Assembly: GCA_903878115.1 (NCBI GenBank)
Contig: CAIRGO010000254.1
Span: forward strand, 1 to 49,916
Reading direction: 5' to 3'
Length of the DNA stretch: 49,916 nt
Source of the DNA: Akkermansiaceae bacterium
GTDB taxonomy: Bacteria > Verrucomicrobiota > Verrucomicrobiia > Verrucomicrobiales > Akkermansiaceae
This document shows positions 9,057 to 18,090 of this stretch, in pieces. Below the pieces are notes generated by a model. The model was not told the DNA's origin and did no database searches. It saw only the letters and a list, made by a program, of their open reading frames with translations. The stretch's first letter is position 1, and every line of letters begins with the position of its first letter. The translations under genes and the position numbers were made by a program.

Positions 9057-10652
9057 TTAGAACGACATTACTAACACACGGAGAATTCCCGGAGTAGCAC
9101 GAAGAGTTTCTAGCAAAGCAGCAGGTGGCTCAGTATCGACTTCAATCACTGTAACAGCACGCGAACGATCGCTGGTGCGCGAGAGTGACATGTTGGCAAT
9201 GTTTACTGATGCAGCGCCTAATGCCATGCCTACCGTGCCGACCATGCCGGGACGGTCGTCATTTTCCACGAACAAAAATTGTCCGCAAACATTTGTCTCA
9301 ACATTATGGCCAGCGATATGGACAATCCGTGGTTGCGATCCAAGGAACGTGCCAGCCACTACGATTTCTTCAGAGCCTTTGATGACATCTACTTCGATCA
9401 ATTCCGTGTAGGGAGAGCTAATCGCGACAGAAGATTTTTGCACCACCAGACCTAATGATTTCGCGACGGCAGGAGCGTTGATCAAATTGACCTGCGATTC
9501 ATTGCGCGCGGAAGAAAGATATCCAGTGATCACCGAGCGAGTGATGAGTTCGGTATCCAGTTCGGCCACAGGACCAGCAAAAGAAACGCGGATGGCATCA
9601 GCTTGTGCAGGGCCGAGTTTTGCCGCGAGTTTTCCAAGGGCCAATGCCAGATCCATGTATTTGCCGACTTCTGCGATCGTTTTTGCATCGAGGTTTGGCA
9701 TGTTTACCGCATTGCGGATCTCACCGGTGACGAGGAAATCACGTACTTGATGGGCGACTTCGATGCCAACATTTTCTTGTGCTTCCGCTGTTGACGCACC
9801 GAGGTGAGGAGTGAATACGCATTTTTTTGCGGAAAATAACGGAAAATCTGCAGGTGGTGGTTCCACTTCGTAGACATCGAGCGCGATACCCGCCAAATGA
9901 CCAGAATCAAGTGCGGCTTTTGCTGCGGCCTCATCAACGAGTCCACCACGCGCGCAATTGATTACCAAGGCGCCTTTGTTCATCAGCGCGAGTCGCGAGG
10001 CGTCAAGAATGTGCTTGGTGTCATCATTAAGAGGAATATGCAGCGTTACTACATCAGCGCCAGTGAGTGCCTGCTCTGCTGTTTCTGCAAGGTCAACCTT
10101 CAGTGCTTGAGCGCGTGCCGCAGTGAGGAATGGATCGTAGGCTGCCACCGACATGCCGAATGCTTGCGCACGTTTGGCGAACTCAGTACCGATGCGACCC
10201 ATACCGAGAATCGCAAGGCGTTTGCCGTGAATTTCACATCCTTCGAATGACTTGCGGTCCCACTTGCCCGCAATCATTGTCGCGTGTGCTTGAGGAATAT
10301 TTCGCGCCAGCGAGAGCATTAAGGTAAAAGCATGTTCCGCAGTGGAGATCGTGTTGCCACTCGGTGTGTTCATTACCACCACGCCGTGATCGGTAGCAGC
10401 TTGACGGTCGATATTATCAACACCCACACCAGCGCGTCCGATCGCCTTTAAATTGGTGGCCGCCGCGAAAACTTCAGGAGTCACTTTTGTTTGTGAGCGC
10501 ACCACCAAGCCATGGTACTGACCGATGATTTTCAATAATTCTTCAGGTGCCAGACCTGTGTTCACATCGACGGAAATATCAGGAGAGGAAGCAAGAGCTT
10601 CTACACCTTTTTCAGAAATTGGATCAGAAACAAGAACGCGGTATTTTGCCAT
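9057..10652 (-). CDS. serA: D-3-phosphoglycerate dehydrogenase
   Basis: First step of serine synthesis: NAD-dependent oxidation of 3-phosphoglycerate, cytosolic. The 531 residues match the long (type I) form with an intervening domain. The substrate-binding end has GRAGVGVDNID, the NAD fold has GMGRIGTEFAKR, and the catalytic set is the Arg in NCARGGLVDE, the Glu in YEVEPP and the His in TPHLGAST. After these come the allosteric substrate-binding domain (about 325-450) and a C-terminal ACT domain (VENDDRPGMVGTVG onward), the usual site of serine feedback. The start MAKYRVLVSD is the family N-terminus. A small palindrome lies just upstream of the start. Confidence 0.96.
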   Translation of the reverse strand: MAKYRVLVSDPISEKGVEALASSPDISVDVNTGLAPEELLKIIGQYHGLVVRSQTKVTPEVFAAATNLKAIGRAGVGVDNIDRQAATDHGVVVMNTPSGNTISTAEHAFTLMLSLARNIPQAHATMIAGKWDRKSFEGCEIHGKRLAILGMGRIGTEFAKRAQAFGMSVAAYDPFLTAARAQALKVDLAETAEQALTGADVVTLHIPLNDDTKHILDASRLALMNKGALVINCARGGLVDEAAAKAALDSGHLAGIALDVYEVEPPPADFPLFSAKKCVFTPHLGASTAEAQENVGIEVAHQVRDFLVTGEIRNAVNMPNLDAKTIAEVGKYMDLALALGKLAAKLGPAQADAIRVSFAGPVAELDTELITRSVITGYLSSARNESQVNLINAPAVAKSLGLVVQKSSVAISSPYTELIEVDVIKGSEEIVVAGTFLGSQPRIVHIAGHNVETNVCGQFLFVENDDRPGMVGTVGMALGAASVNIANMSLSRTSDRSRAVTVIEVDTEPPAALLETLRATPGILRVLVMSF

Positions 10653-10671
10653 AGCGCGCGGAAGCTAGTGG

Positions 10672-10686
10672 CAGATGCGCCATCTG
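10672..10686 (-). promoter_or_regulatory. Short palindrome upstream of serA
   Basis: CAGATG-CGC-CATCTG, a perfect 6-bp inverted repeat 19 bp before the serA start. It has no T-tract, so it is not a terminator. It could be an operator or a 5' leader hairpin; the function is unknown. Confidence 0.3.
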
Positions 10687-10720
10687 TCCAGTGACAAACG
10701 TGGCATTTTTTAGCGGAGCA

Positions 10721-12091
10721 TCATTCTACGGTGAATGCGACTCGATAAAAAGTCTTAGCATCGGTCGCCTGCGCCGATGTCGCTTCAATCGTGAGGGTGC
10801 TCAGATTGCCAATGGCAGGGGAAGAAATCAACGTGTGGGGGACCGTGGCCCATGTGTCACTCTCTAGCGATGTGCTGCGTTGAATTTCGTATTTCACCCC
10901 AGCAATGTCATTGCGAAAGGGAAATCGAAAACGTGGCTTGCGGGCGCTGCCACCTTGGAAGCCTTCAAAGATGACAGGGGACATGCGATAGCCACCACGC
11001 GGCAACCCATGGAGAAATAGCTCAAGGTTCGTTAGCTTATCACCTTCATGGTCGCCAAGTGGGCCAGAAATAGCAGAATTGGCGAGTTCGATTACGTTGA
11101 ACTGGCTATTTTTCCAAGTGGTGTAAGATTCTAATACATTTACGATAAAGCTATCATCGACAGTATTACCCACCGAATCTGTAGCGCGTATGGTAATCGT
11201 AGAAACGCCCTTTATGCTGGGCTCGAAGGCCAATTGCAGTTGAGTTCCAGAAATCACTGAGGGAGTTACTAAACTAGGATTCGAGTTGCTCATGATGCTG
11301 TATGTCAAAGCAGTTGATTCACCCGCCTGACCTGCGGGTAGTGGAACTAAAGCAACGGTTGGGAAATTGATCAAGTAGTCTAGGTAGTTCTGCCCGAAAC
11401 TGTTAGTAAATTGAAAAAATAAGGGCAGTTCGCCAAATGCGCTATTGATACTGCTACCATTCCATACACGGAATGAGTTGGGGTCGTTAAAAATAGCCAT
11501 GACCGGCATCGTCTCTTTTGTTACACGACCAAATACGGTAAATCCGCCGTTTTGAGGGTCTAAAATATCACTATTCGCCCCCATGCTAACGAAAAATTGA
11601 TTGGTCGCACTGTTAGGATTTTCAGCATTTTTCGCCATCGAGATTGTTCCTCGTGTATTGGATACTCCAAATTCATTAAGCACAGGAGCATTGGCAGGGA
11701 TAGGTTCCCAGTTGGATGCTCCTAAGCGAAAGCCACCGCCTTGTACGACAAAGTCTTGCACCGATCGATGAAAAAACATGTTCGTGTAAGCTCCGGAATT
11801 CACGTAATTGAGAAAATTAGCACGGGTGAGCGGAACTCGATTGCTGAACAAGGCGAGATCAACGTAAAGAGGATTGCCGTCTGAATTATACTCGGAACTA
11901 AAGCGCACCACTTGATCATCGATCTCCTCAACACCAAAGACACTATTCAACGAAATGGTCCTTGGCTCACGACTGGCCGGTTCACGCAAATCCGTCATCG
12001 GAACATTGAGAACTGGCAGAACTTGTGGCAGTGCCGATAGTGATGTCGTCAATAGCAGGCAACTGCAATAAAATAGATTACAGGATTTCAT
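10721..12091 (-). CDS. Secreted cyclophilin-type peptidyl-prolyl isomerase with C-terminal extension
   Basis: I start at ATG 12091, where a signal peptide begins (MKSCNLFYCSCLLLTTSLSA); a TTG at 12130 would add 13 residues before it. The cyclophilin fold (about 55-215) shows FFHRSVQDFVVQGG, TRGTISMAK and NSATNQFFVS, the main active-site blocks. The protein should therefore catalyse prolyl isomerisation in the periplasm or outside. It is about 456 residues, far longer than a plain cyclophilin. The rest holds an Ig- or cadherin-like segment (STITIRATDSVGNTVDDSF) and a terminal module with DHEGDKLTNLELFL and YEIQRSTSLESDTW, a layout I associate with secreted verrucomicrobial proteins. It follows the AI-2E-family gene closely. 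Confidence 0.85.
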   Translation of the reverse strand: MKSCNLFYCSCLLLTTSLSALPQVLPVLNVPMTDLREPASREPRTISLNSVFGVEEIDDQVVRFSSEYNSDGNPLYVDLALFSNRVPLTRANFLNYVNSGAYTNMFFHRSVQDFVVQGGGFRLGASNWEPIPANAPVLNEFGVSNTRGTISMAKNAENPNSATNQFFVSMGANSDILDPQNGGFTVFGRVTKETMPVMAIFNDPNSFRVWNGSSINSAFGELPLFFQFTNSFGQNYLDYLINFPTVALVPLPAGQAGESTALTYSIMSNSNPSLVTPSVISGTQLQLAFEPSIKGVSTITIRATDSVGNTVDDSFIVNVLESYTTWKNSQFNVIELANSAISGPLGDHEGDKLTNLELFLHGLPRGGYRMSPVIFEGFQGGSARKPRFRFPFRNDIAGVKYEIQRSTSLESDTWATVPHTLISSPAIGNLSTLTIEATSAQATDAKTFYRVAFTVE

Positions 12092-12126
12092 GAGCTGCGT
12101 TAAGCAATCAAAAATAAAAAATCCAA

Positions 12127-13476
12127 TCAAGCAGAAATGATTTCATCGGGAGGATTTAGTGCGTCTTCCTCTAAGGGAGCATCTGCCTGATCTTTGATTT
12201 TGCGTTCCCAAATGAAACGACGAAATAATACCTTTATCGCAGCAGTTAAGGGAACTGCTAATAACGCTCCGACAAATCCACCAAGAATCACCGTCCAAAA
12301 AATCATCGAAAAAATCACCGTCATCGGATGGAGTCCGACAGAATCCCCCACGATTTTCGGCGCCGTTACCAGCGAATTGATTTGTTGCACTACCACAAAT
12401 ATAATTACCACACCGATGGTATAAGGCATTGCTTCTAAGCCAAATGGCATTTCTCCTTTAGCATGAAACCAGCCAATGATGCACGCTGGAATGAGGCATA
12501 AAATATTGCCAATGTAGGGAATTACGCCCAGCAGCGCCATGAATACGCCGATCAAAAAACCATAGGGCAATCCGTAGAATGTCAGCGCGATGCCCACCAA
12601 AATTCCATCGATAAAAGCCACCAACACTTGACCACGAAAGAACGAGATCAGGTAACCATTGATTTCCTTTAGTGTATCGACCAATTCACTTTTGAACTTA
12701 GATGCTTTCAGAGGGACGTAATCATGCCAATGCTCTTCGATGCTTGCAGAGTCTTTTAGAAAGAAAAACAAGTATACTGGCACCATCACCAGACCGATGA
12801 CAAAGCCTAACAACGCCAGAATTTTTGATGTTCCGGTTGTCGTCCACTGCCAAATATGTCCTTTATAGGTGTAGAGCAATCGTCCAGCACGTGTGTTCCA
12901 GAAAAAATCCAATCCTTCTGGTTTTGCACTGTCGGCAGACGGTTCAGGAATCTTGATCGCATTGCCTTGATCGTCAACCTCGGTCAACGCCCAGCCCAAA
13001 ATCTTACCGCGATTGTCGTTCTGTAATTCATGTAAATATAACCCTATTTGCGTTGATAAAGAATCATTTTCATTTTTGCTCTTGATCGTCTTCTTGCCCG
13101 CTGCGATCTGTTGGGCCACCAGTGCGCTGCCTTGATTGACGCCTGGCAGAATGGCAATCGTCAGTAATAACATCCCTGCTAACATGGCGATATACACTGC
13201 CACGACAGATTTCAAACGCGATAGACCCCATTTTTGCAAACGTCGCACCACCGGATCTAACAAGTAGGCAATGATCCCCGCAACGATCACTGGAATCAAC
13301 ACAGGTTGCAAAAATCCAAACAACTGACCCGTTAGCCAAACCAAGCCAACCACTAATAGTCCCAAGATCAGAATGGATACTCCCGTGGCAGCATTCCACA
13401 AAGTTCGAATTTGAAATACAGTAGGATAGTTTCTCATGCGCCGCGCTTTTTTACCAATATCTGCGCCCATTACCAT
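12127..13476 (-). CDS. AI-2E family transporter (PerM/UPF0118 type membrane protein)
   Basis: Polytopic inner-membrane protein of the family once thought to export autoinducer-2; many members have unknown cargo or act as ion antiporters. Hydrophobic helices occur near 28-75, 88-110, about 215-245 and repeatedly from 285 to 420. The family features LLDPVVRRLQKWG near the N-terminus and the late segment GDSVGLHPMTVIFSMIFWT are visible. A polar region of about 100 residues (115-215) between the early and later helices is the usual soluble insertion. The ATG at 13476 is used; an alternative at 13437 (MRNYPTVF) is also reasonable. A Pro/Glu/Asp-rich cytosolic tail ends the protein. The secreted cyclophilin is next in the same direction. 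Confidence 0.85.
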   Translation of the reverse strand: MVMGADIGKKARRMRNYPTVFQIRTLWNAATGVSILILGLLVVGLVWLTGQLFGFLQPVLIPVIVAGIIAYLLDPVVRRLQKWGLSRLKSVVAVYIAMLAGMLLLTIAILPGVNQGSALVAQQIAAGKKTIKSKNENDSLSTQIGLYLHELQNDNRGKILGWALTEVDDQGNAIKIPEPSADSAKPEGLDFFWNTRAGRLLYTYKGHIWQWTTTGTSKILALLGFVIGLVMVPVYLFFFLKDSASIEEHWHDYVPLKASKFKSELVDTLKEINGYLISFFRGQVLVAFIDGILVGIALTFYGLPYGFLIGVFMALLGVIPYIGNILCLIPACIIGWFHAKGEMPFGLEAMPYTIGVVIIFVVVQQINSLVTAPKIVGDSVGLHPMTVIFSMIFWTVILGGFVGALLAVPLTAAIKVLFRRFIWERKIKDQADAPLEEDALNPPDEIISA

Positions 13477-13526
13477 GAGAAAAATCAGTTGATTTTGGAA
13501 TGCATAAGAAAATCTAACACTTTTCC

Positions 13527-14246
13527 TTAAGGCGTAACGGGTAACGTAATGCTCTCATAGTCTATGCGATTGAATTGCGCATCCCAATTGAAGATACACA
13601 TTTCACGACGAGTCGAATAGAGTGCAACAGTCGATGCCGTGATCATGGCCCACTCTTGCCGCTCTGGATGAAAATAGCTGAGGCGAATTGGCAAACTAAC
13701 AGATTTAGCAGTTCCGAGTGGATTATGAATTTTAACTTGTCCCGGTTCGATCAGAATTTTTGCTTCGCCTAACTCGACACCAACCTTTAAGGTTGTCATG
13801 TTCAAAAACATCGCATCTCCGCCTTTCAATGCGTTGAGGTCTTGAACTTTTGACTGAAATAGTAATCCTTTTACATTCTTTGCTACAGGCATAAGAACGA
13901 TAAGAGCTTGACCCACGGTCTCGGGAACGATCGCTTGAGCGAGGGTAATATATTCGGGCTTTGCTGGGTCGGCGGGGTTCGCAACCTTACGAACGATGCG
14001 GATAATGCCATCAGCAGGAATTTTTATCGGATCGCTGGGAGAAAGTTTGGACAGCAAAATCTGACTGAAATCTTTCCCATGCATAACGGTAACAGGGTTT
14101 TCAAGGCCTTCTGGCACGGCAGTATAAACAAACCATGCATGCCTTCCCTTTGGTTCCTTTTTTTCAGGTTGCCCTGCTTCTTGTGCTAGAAGCGGTGCTC
14201 CCAAAAAACAACCAAATACCATTATACGCCATATTGAATATATCAT
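13527..14246 (-). CDS. Conserved secreted protein of unknown function
   Basis: I do not recognise the family. The chosen ATG (14246) starts a signal peptide (MIYSIWRIMVFGCFLGAPLLAQ); a GTG at 14276 would overlap the stop of the upstream Verru_Chthon A-like gene and couple the two. The mature part, about 218 residues, begins with a charged linker (EKKEPKGRHAWF) and continues as beta-rich sequence without Cys pairs or catalytic motifs: YTAVPEGLENPVTV, then a run of short alternating strands, ending in FNRIDYESITLP. Its position 20 bp behind the pilin-like gene, or overlapping it, suggests a shared transcript and perhaps a partner role at the cell surface. That is inference. Confidence 0.6.
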   Translation of the reverse strand: MIYSIWRIMVFGCFLGAPLLAQEAGQPEKKEPKGRHAWFVYTAVPEGLENPVTVMHGKDFSQILLSKLSPSDPIKIPADGIIRIVRKVANPADPAKPEYITLAQAIVPETVGQALIVLMPVAKNVKGLLFQSKVQDLNALKGGDAMFLNMTTLKVGVELGEAKILIEPGQVKIHNPLGTAKSVSLPIRLSYFHPERQEWAMITASTVALYSTRREMCIFNWDAQFNRIDYESITLPVTP

Positions 14247-14265
14247 AAAAAAAGATTGCTGATCA

Positions 14266-17200
14266 TCAAATCTCACTACCGTTCAACCAACGGAAACTTT
14301 CGATTTGGAATTTACGCCCAAATTGACGATTCAATGGGCGCAACGAGTTGTTAATCGTAAATGTCCCCGTCGCGCTCAATGTCGTAGCGGCCACATCGGA
14401 GGCATTTGCGGGATCAATGTATTCGGGCAAGCGCTGCACAATCGCCTCGCACCATGCGCGGGCGATCACGTTGCCTGAGGCATCTCTGGATTCACCATAG
14501 GCACGGATGCGGAAGGTGTCATCTCGAACAGCTAAGGTGTTTGCGATAGGCTTTAGTAGGTCCGACTGAATGACGTAGCCGGGAATGCCAGCTAAACGCG
14601 AACCGACGGCAGCAGCGGGAGTTGCGTAACTATTTTTTCCAAGGTCCGTTTGAGTAATCATGAAAGCAGGAGCGTTTTTATAACGATAATTGATGGATTT
14701 CGGGTCAGGCGCATTGTCATCGTAATCGATGGCACTCTGCAAAGCGCCCATCACTCCGAGCGAATCATTGGACAAACGGCGGTTAATAAACTCGGAATAA
14801 TTGAGAAACGGACCACGTAACTTAACTTGTTTGACGCATTCCTCCGCCAGCTTCATAATTTGATCGTCATCCAGAAAGCGAACACCACTCCAGCCTCTAG
14901 AACCATCGGGCATCGTTGCTCCTTGTCCAGCATCGCCCATCTCCTTATCGGAGACCTCCGTGTCAAAGCGCGAGAGGGCGATCCGTTTGCCAGAGGGGAC
15001 ATTGATTTTTTTAACCGCTCCAGAACTGTCACGGAAAACCAACTGTCGCTCACGAATGCCAGCGAACACGGCCTGCCAAGCAGCCACGGAGGTGCTATTG
15101 ACATTGAACATGCCATCTACCATCAAGTGCTTGGCAGCCTTGAGATATCCGTCTGTGGCTTGGAGATCGGTTTTGATTTGGCTTGGCTGCCTGCCACCTT
15201 CACGAAAAATGTAACGGGAGTTGGCGAGATCCTGGCCGGTAGTCATGAGGTCGATATTTGCACTCAGAGACTCCCCTGGGCTACCAGTATAGCCACGCTT
15301 TTGATTGGCCAGAGAAGAAATAAAATAATCGTCCCACAGGGCATCATTGAGCAGCAATACATGATCCCAGTAATCGCAGTAGGCCTTGGTGTCAACTTCC
15401 TCAGTCACGCTCGGATTTTGCCGGTCTATGACATCCTGGCTCTTCGAATTATCGATGAACCGGTAGACATCATTCCGGGGTAGCATCGGGTGCATGAAGG
15501 AGTTTCCGATGCCTGGGCCGGTGACTCCGCTCTGATAGACGACTCGTTTGCTCTCAGAGCAATAGAGTGAGCATTTTGCTACACTACTACCGTTTCCTGT
15601 GAAACTGCTAGCAAAATTAGGTTCTAGTTGGTTCGCATTAAGCCAGCCAGGATTGATGCGCATACCAGAAAATCCAGCAAGACTGCTGATCGGTGCGGTG
15701 GGCAGTTCTAACAAGGCGGCTGAAGTGACTTGTTCATAAGCAGGGGCTCCCGAGCCAAGAAACGCTTTGTCGCCCAATTGCCCGACGATTTTGCTAACGC
15801 CAAACGTGGTAGTCGGACCGAAATTTACGATGTAGGGGCAGTCCATCCGTTGGGTGTGGGCGATCGTGTCGTCCATGGACATATACATACCGCTGCCAAA
15901 ATAGAACGGGGGGGACTGTATCCAGTTTCGGCTTCGCCAGTCTTTTTCCCAATCAATGCTTGGGTAATCGAACTTGAACAGCCCCTTGATCGCCATTTGC
16001 GTATATGCTACTATCTTTGGGTTGCCATCAAAGTCCCATAAGGCAAGATTACTAGTGCCAAGAGGAGTGATCGGGGTGTTGGTCTGATCCGGACTGTGTG
16101 GACTCCTTTGGAACCAGTCGTTAGAATAAGTCATTGGCAATCCACCCGAAGAAGGTGTCAACTTAGATTCCATGAACATGGCACCGGGAGTGTTTCCATT
16201 ATTAACGCCACCACCCCATTGAGCACAGGAAAATTCGTAGCCAACACCAGGCTTTTCAGCTGAGGCAAAAGTAGCCGTGCTCCCGATCTTCCAAGACCGC
16301 TCATCTCCTACAACCACATTCGGGTCGAACCCTGGGACAAGTTCAGTCACTAGACCGCCTACTACAGAACTGTCGAGGGTTGTTTTCATAGAAAAAACCT
16401 TCAATTCGCCTGGTTGAAAAACGATGTCACCCTTACCACCAGAGGTAAGCAGAGCACTAAAGTTCTTGGCCTCACTGTAACCGTTCATTGTTTTATAAAC
16501 TCCATTCAGGTAGAATTTCATATTCGTCGGCCACAGTCTGTATGCCTTACAAGAAATGGACATCATGCCGGAAGGAATAACAAGTTCGGTATTATAAGGG
16601 TTCCAATAAGTAAAGACGGGGCTGTAGTATTGCAGACAGTTGAATTTATCCCCACCTATTGGCCTAGCCACCAGACTGTAAATCAAAGTCAACTTGGCAA
16701 GCACCGGGGCTCTCCAATAGTGGTTCGATCCATCCCATGATGGATTTGTCACCGACATTGAAGACGAAGACGCGAAGTTGGTGGATGGCTTGATTCCTTT
16801 CCAGTTAAGTGCTCCCGCCATGCCCTGTTCTGTCGTGTCAGCATCACTTCCAGAGCGATACATGCGATAATAATGACGCATGTTGGTCCAGGATGCGAAT
16901 TGTCGGTTAGGAATAGCTGGGTTCTTGGCCGCCAGTTCAGAACTCATTGGTCGTATGGAGGGCTCGCGAATATCACTTCCCGTATTGAACTTATAAGGTA
17001 AGGGCAGGCTAGAAGCACTTTTTTCAAACAACAAGCTAAGATCCTTCTTGAGATGGCCTGTGCGAACGCTTGCAATCACGCCTTGGCTCTGCGCAGTGAG
17101 ATTGTAAAAGTTCTTCTCTACATATTCTTTATCGATGGTAGCGGGGCTCAATGTCTTGGTCGTGACCAATCGACTACCGGCCGTCGTGTCGCTATCGAGA

Positions 17201-17949
17201 GCAGAGAAGCCATTCAGCGCACCTACTCCCACTTCTGCGGTATCACCCTGCGCTGCCTGCCAAGCTTCTGCCGTCAAATTACGGGGGTTTTTGGCAAGAG
17301 TAATCTTTGCCTTTTGATTTTCCGCACCGATCCACCATGCTTGTTTGCCAGTAGTACCAACCGAAGTTAAATAGGCGCGGGTGATTTGATCTGGCTTTGT
17401 ATTAGCTAATTCGCCAAGGCTACCTTTGCCGACCATGACGACAGAGTTACTATCATCCCAACCACTGATACTCAGCGGGCTAAGGGCATTCTTTGCCATG
17501 GCGTCTGGCATGGACAATAACCAGCGACGAAACATGTTTTTGCGTTGCGCTACGTAGGTGTCTTGGATTTTTACTGTACTAGTCGTGTCAGGAATTTTAT
17601 AGTTATTATTGAGCCAGGATCCCCAAGAATTGTAACTGGCAAGCCAATGCGGTTGGGCCACTCCTTCGATCGCTTCGGTATTTTTGTTAGAGTCGAACAA
17701 TGCAGCTTCGGCACTGACACGCATATCGGGTCCCATTTGTTTTTGTAGTTCGCCTAACGCTACAAATAAAGCCACGCGTGCATTGGCGCGTGCTTGCGCC
17801 TGCCCTTCGCCCTGGCCTGCAGAGCGCAGTGACACGGAGGATAATGAGAGAATTCCTAGGACAATCATCGTCAACAGAACCATAAGGGAAATGGTCATGA
17901 TAAGTGTGAAGCCTTGAATATTGCGAGTAATTTTGAAGGTGTTTTTCAT
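14266..17949 (-). CDS. Verru_Chthon cassette protein A-like, prepilin-type N-terminus
   Basis: A 1227-residue protein with a type IV prepilin-like start: NIQGFTLIMTISLMVLLTM, Gly13/Phe14 as the likely processing site, then a hydrophobic helix and a Gln/Ala-rich region (GQGEGQAQARANARVALFVALGELQKQMGPD). The pilin Glu at +5 is absent (Met18), as in some minor pseudopilins such as GspK or PilX. The ALGELQKQMGPDxR region and the great length match my memory of the verrucomicrobial family named Verru_Chthon cassette protein A. It is Ser/Trp/Asn-rich and has no enzyme motif I can see. The B, C and D partners, themselves pilin-like, are not in this window. The downstream 240-residue secreted protein may be co-transcribed. 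Confidence 0.65.
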   Translation of the reverse strand: MKNTFKITRNIQGFTLIMTISLMVLLTMIVLGILSLSSVSLRSAGQGEGQAQARANARVALFVALGELQKQMGPDMRVSAEAALFDSNKNTEAIEGVAQPHWLASYNSWGSWLNNNYKIPDTTSTVKIQDTYVAQRKNMFRRWLLSMPDAMAKNALSPLSISGWDDSNSVVMVGKGSLGELANTKPDQITRAYLTSVGTTGKQAWWIGAENQKAKITLAKNPRNLTAEAWQAAQGDTAEVGVGALNGFSALDSDTTAGSRLVTTKTLSPATIDKEYVEKNFYNLTAQSQGVIASVRTGHLKKDLSLLFEKSASSLPLPYKFNTGSDIREPSIRPMSSELAAKNPAIPNRQFASWTNMRHYYRMYRSGSDADTTEQGMAGALNWKGIKPSTNFASSSSMSVTNPSWDGSNHYWRAPVLAKLTLIYSLVARPIGGDKFNCLQYYSPVFTYWNPYNTELVIPSGMMSISCKAYRLWPTNMKFYLNGVYKTMNGYSEAKNFSALLTSGGKGDIVFQPGELKVFSMKTTLDSSVVGGLVTELVPGFDPNVVVGDERSWKIGSTATFASAEKPGVGYEFSCAQWGGGVNNGNTPGAMFMESKLTPSSGGLPMTYSNDWFQRSPHSPDQTNTPITPLGTSNLALWDFDGNPKIVAYTQMAIKGLFKFDYPSIDWEKDWRSRNWIQSPPFYFGSGMYMSMDDTIAHTQRMDCPYIVNFGPTTTFGVSKIVGQLGDKAFLGSGAPAYEQVTSAALLELPTAPISSLAGFSGMRINPGWLNANQLEPNFASSFTGNGSSVAKCSLYCSESKRVVYQSGVTGPGIGNSFMHPMLPRNDVYRFIDNSKSQDVIDRQNPSVTEEVDTKAYCDYWDHVLLLNDALWDDYFISSLANQKRGYTGSPGESLSANIDLMTTGQDLANSRYIFREGGRQPSQIKTDLQATDGYLKAAKHLMVDGMFNVNSTSVAAWQAVFAGIRERQLVFRDSSGAVKKINVPSGKRIALSRFDTEVSDKEMGDAGQGATMPDGSRGWSGVRFLDDDQIMKLAEECVKQVKLRGPFLNYSEFINRRLSNDSLGVMGALQSAIDYDDNAPDPKSINYRYKNAPAFMITQTDLGKNSYATPAAAVGSRLAGIPGYVIQSDLLKPIANTLAVRDDTFRIRAYGESRDASGNVIARAWCEAIVQRLPEYIDPANASDVAATTLSATGTFTINNSLRPLNRQFGRKFQIESFRWLNGSEI

Positions 17950-17993
17950 AATGCAGGCGGCTTAATGTATGTCCAATGTATTTAATATAATTG

Positions 17994-18024
17994 AAAAAGC
18001 AAGAAATAATTTCTCCATTTCTTG
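17994..18024 (-). terminator. Terminator after the first sulfatase gene
   Basis: On the minus strand CAAGAAAT, a 9-nt loop and ATTTCTTG form an 8-bp stem (18024-18000), followed by CTTTTTC. It lies 67 bp beyond the sulfatase stop and separates that gene from the pilin-like gene. Confidence 0.7.
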
Positions 18025-18090
18025 TGAAAAATATGGGCAGGTTTTTAAAGGCTGTCATGATCAATAACAATAGAAAGCACAGGCAGAAAA

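Noticed and set aside
14827-15483. 218-codon plus-strand frame inside the Verru_Chthon A-like gene
   Set aside because: It is antisense to a continuous 1227-residue frame with a clear prepilin start, has no recognisable features, and several similar shadow frames occur in the same gene.
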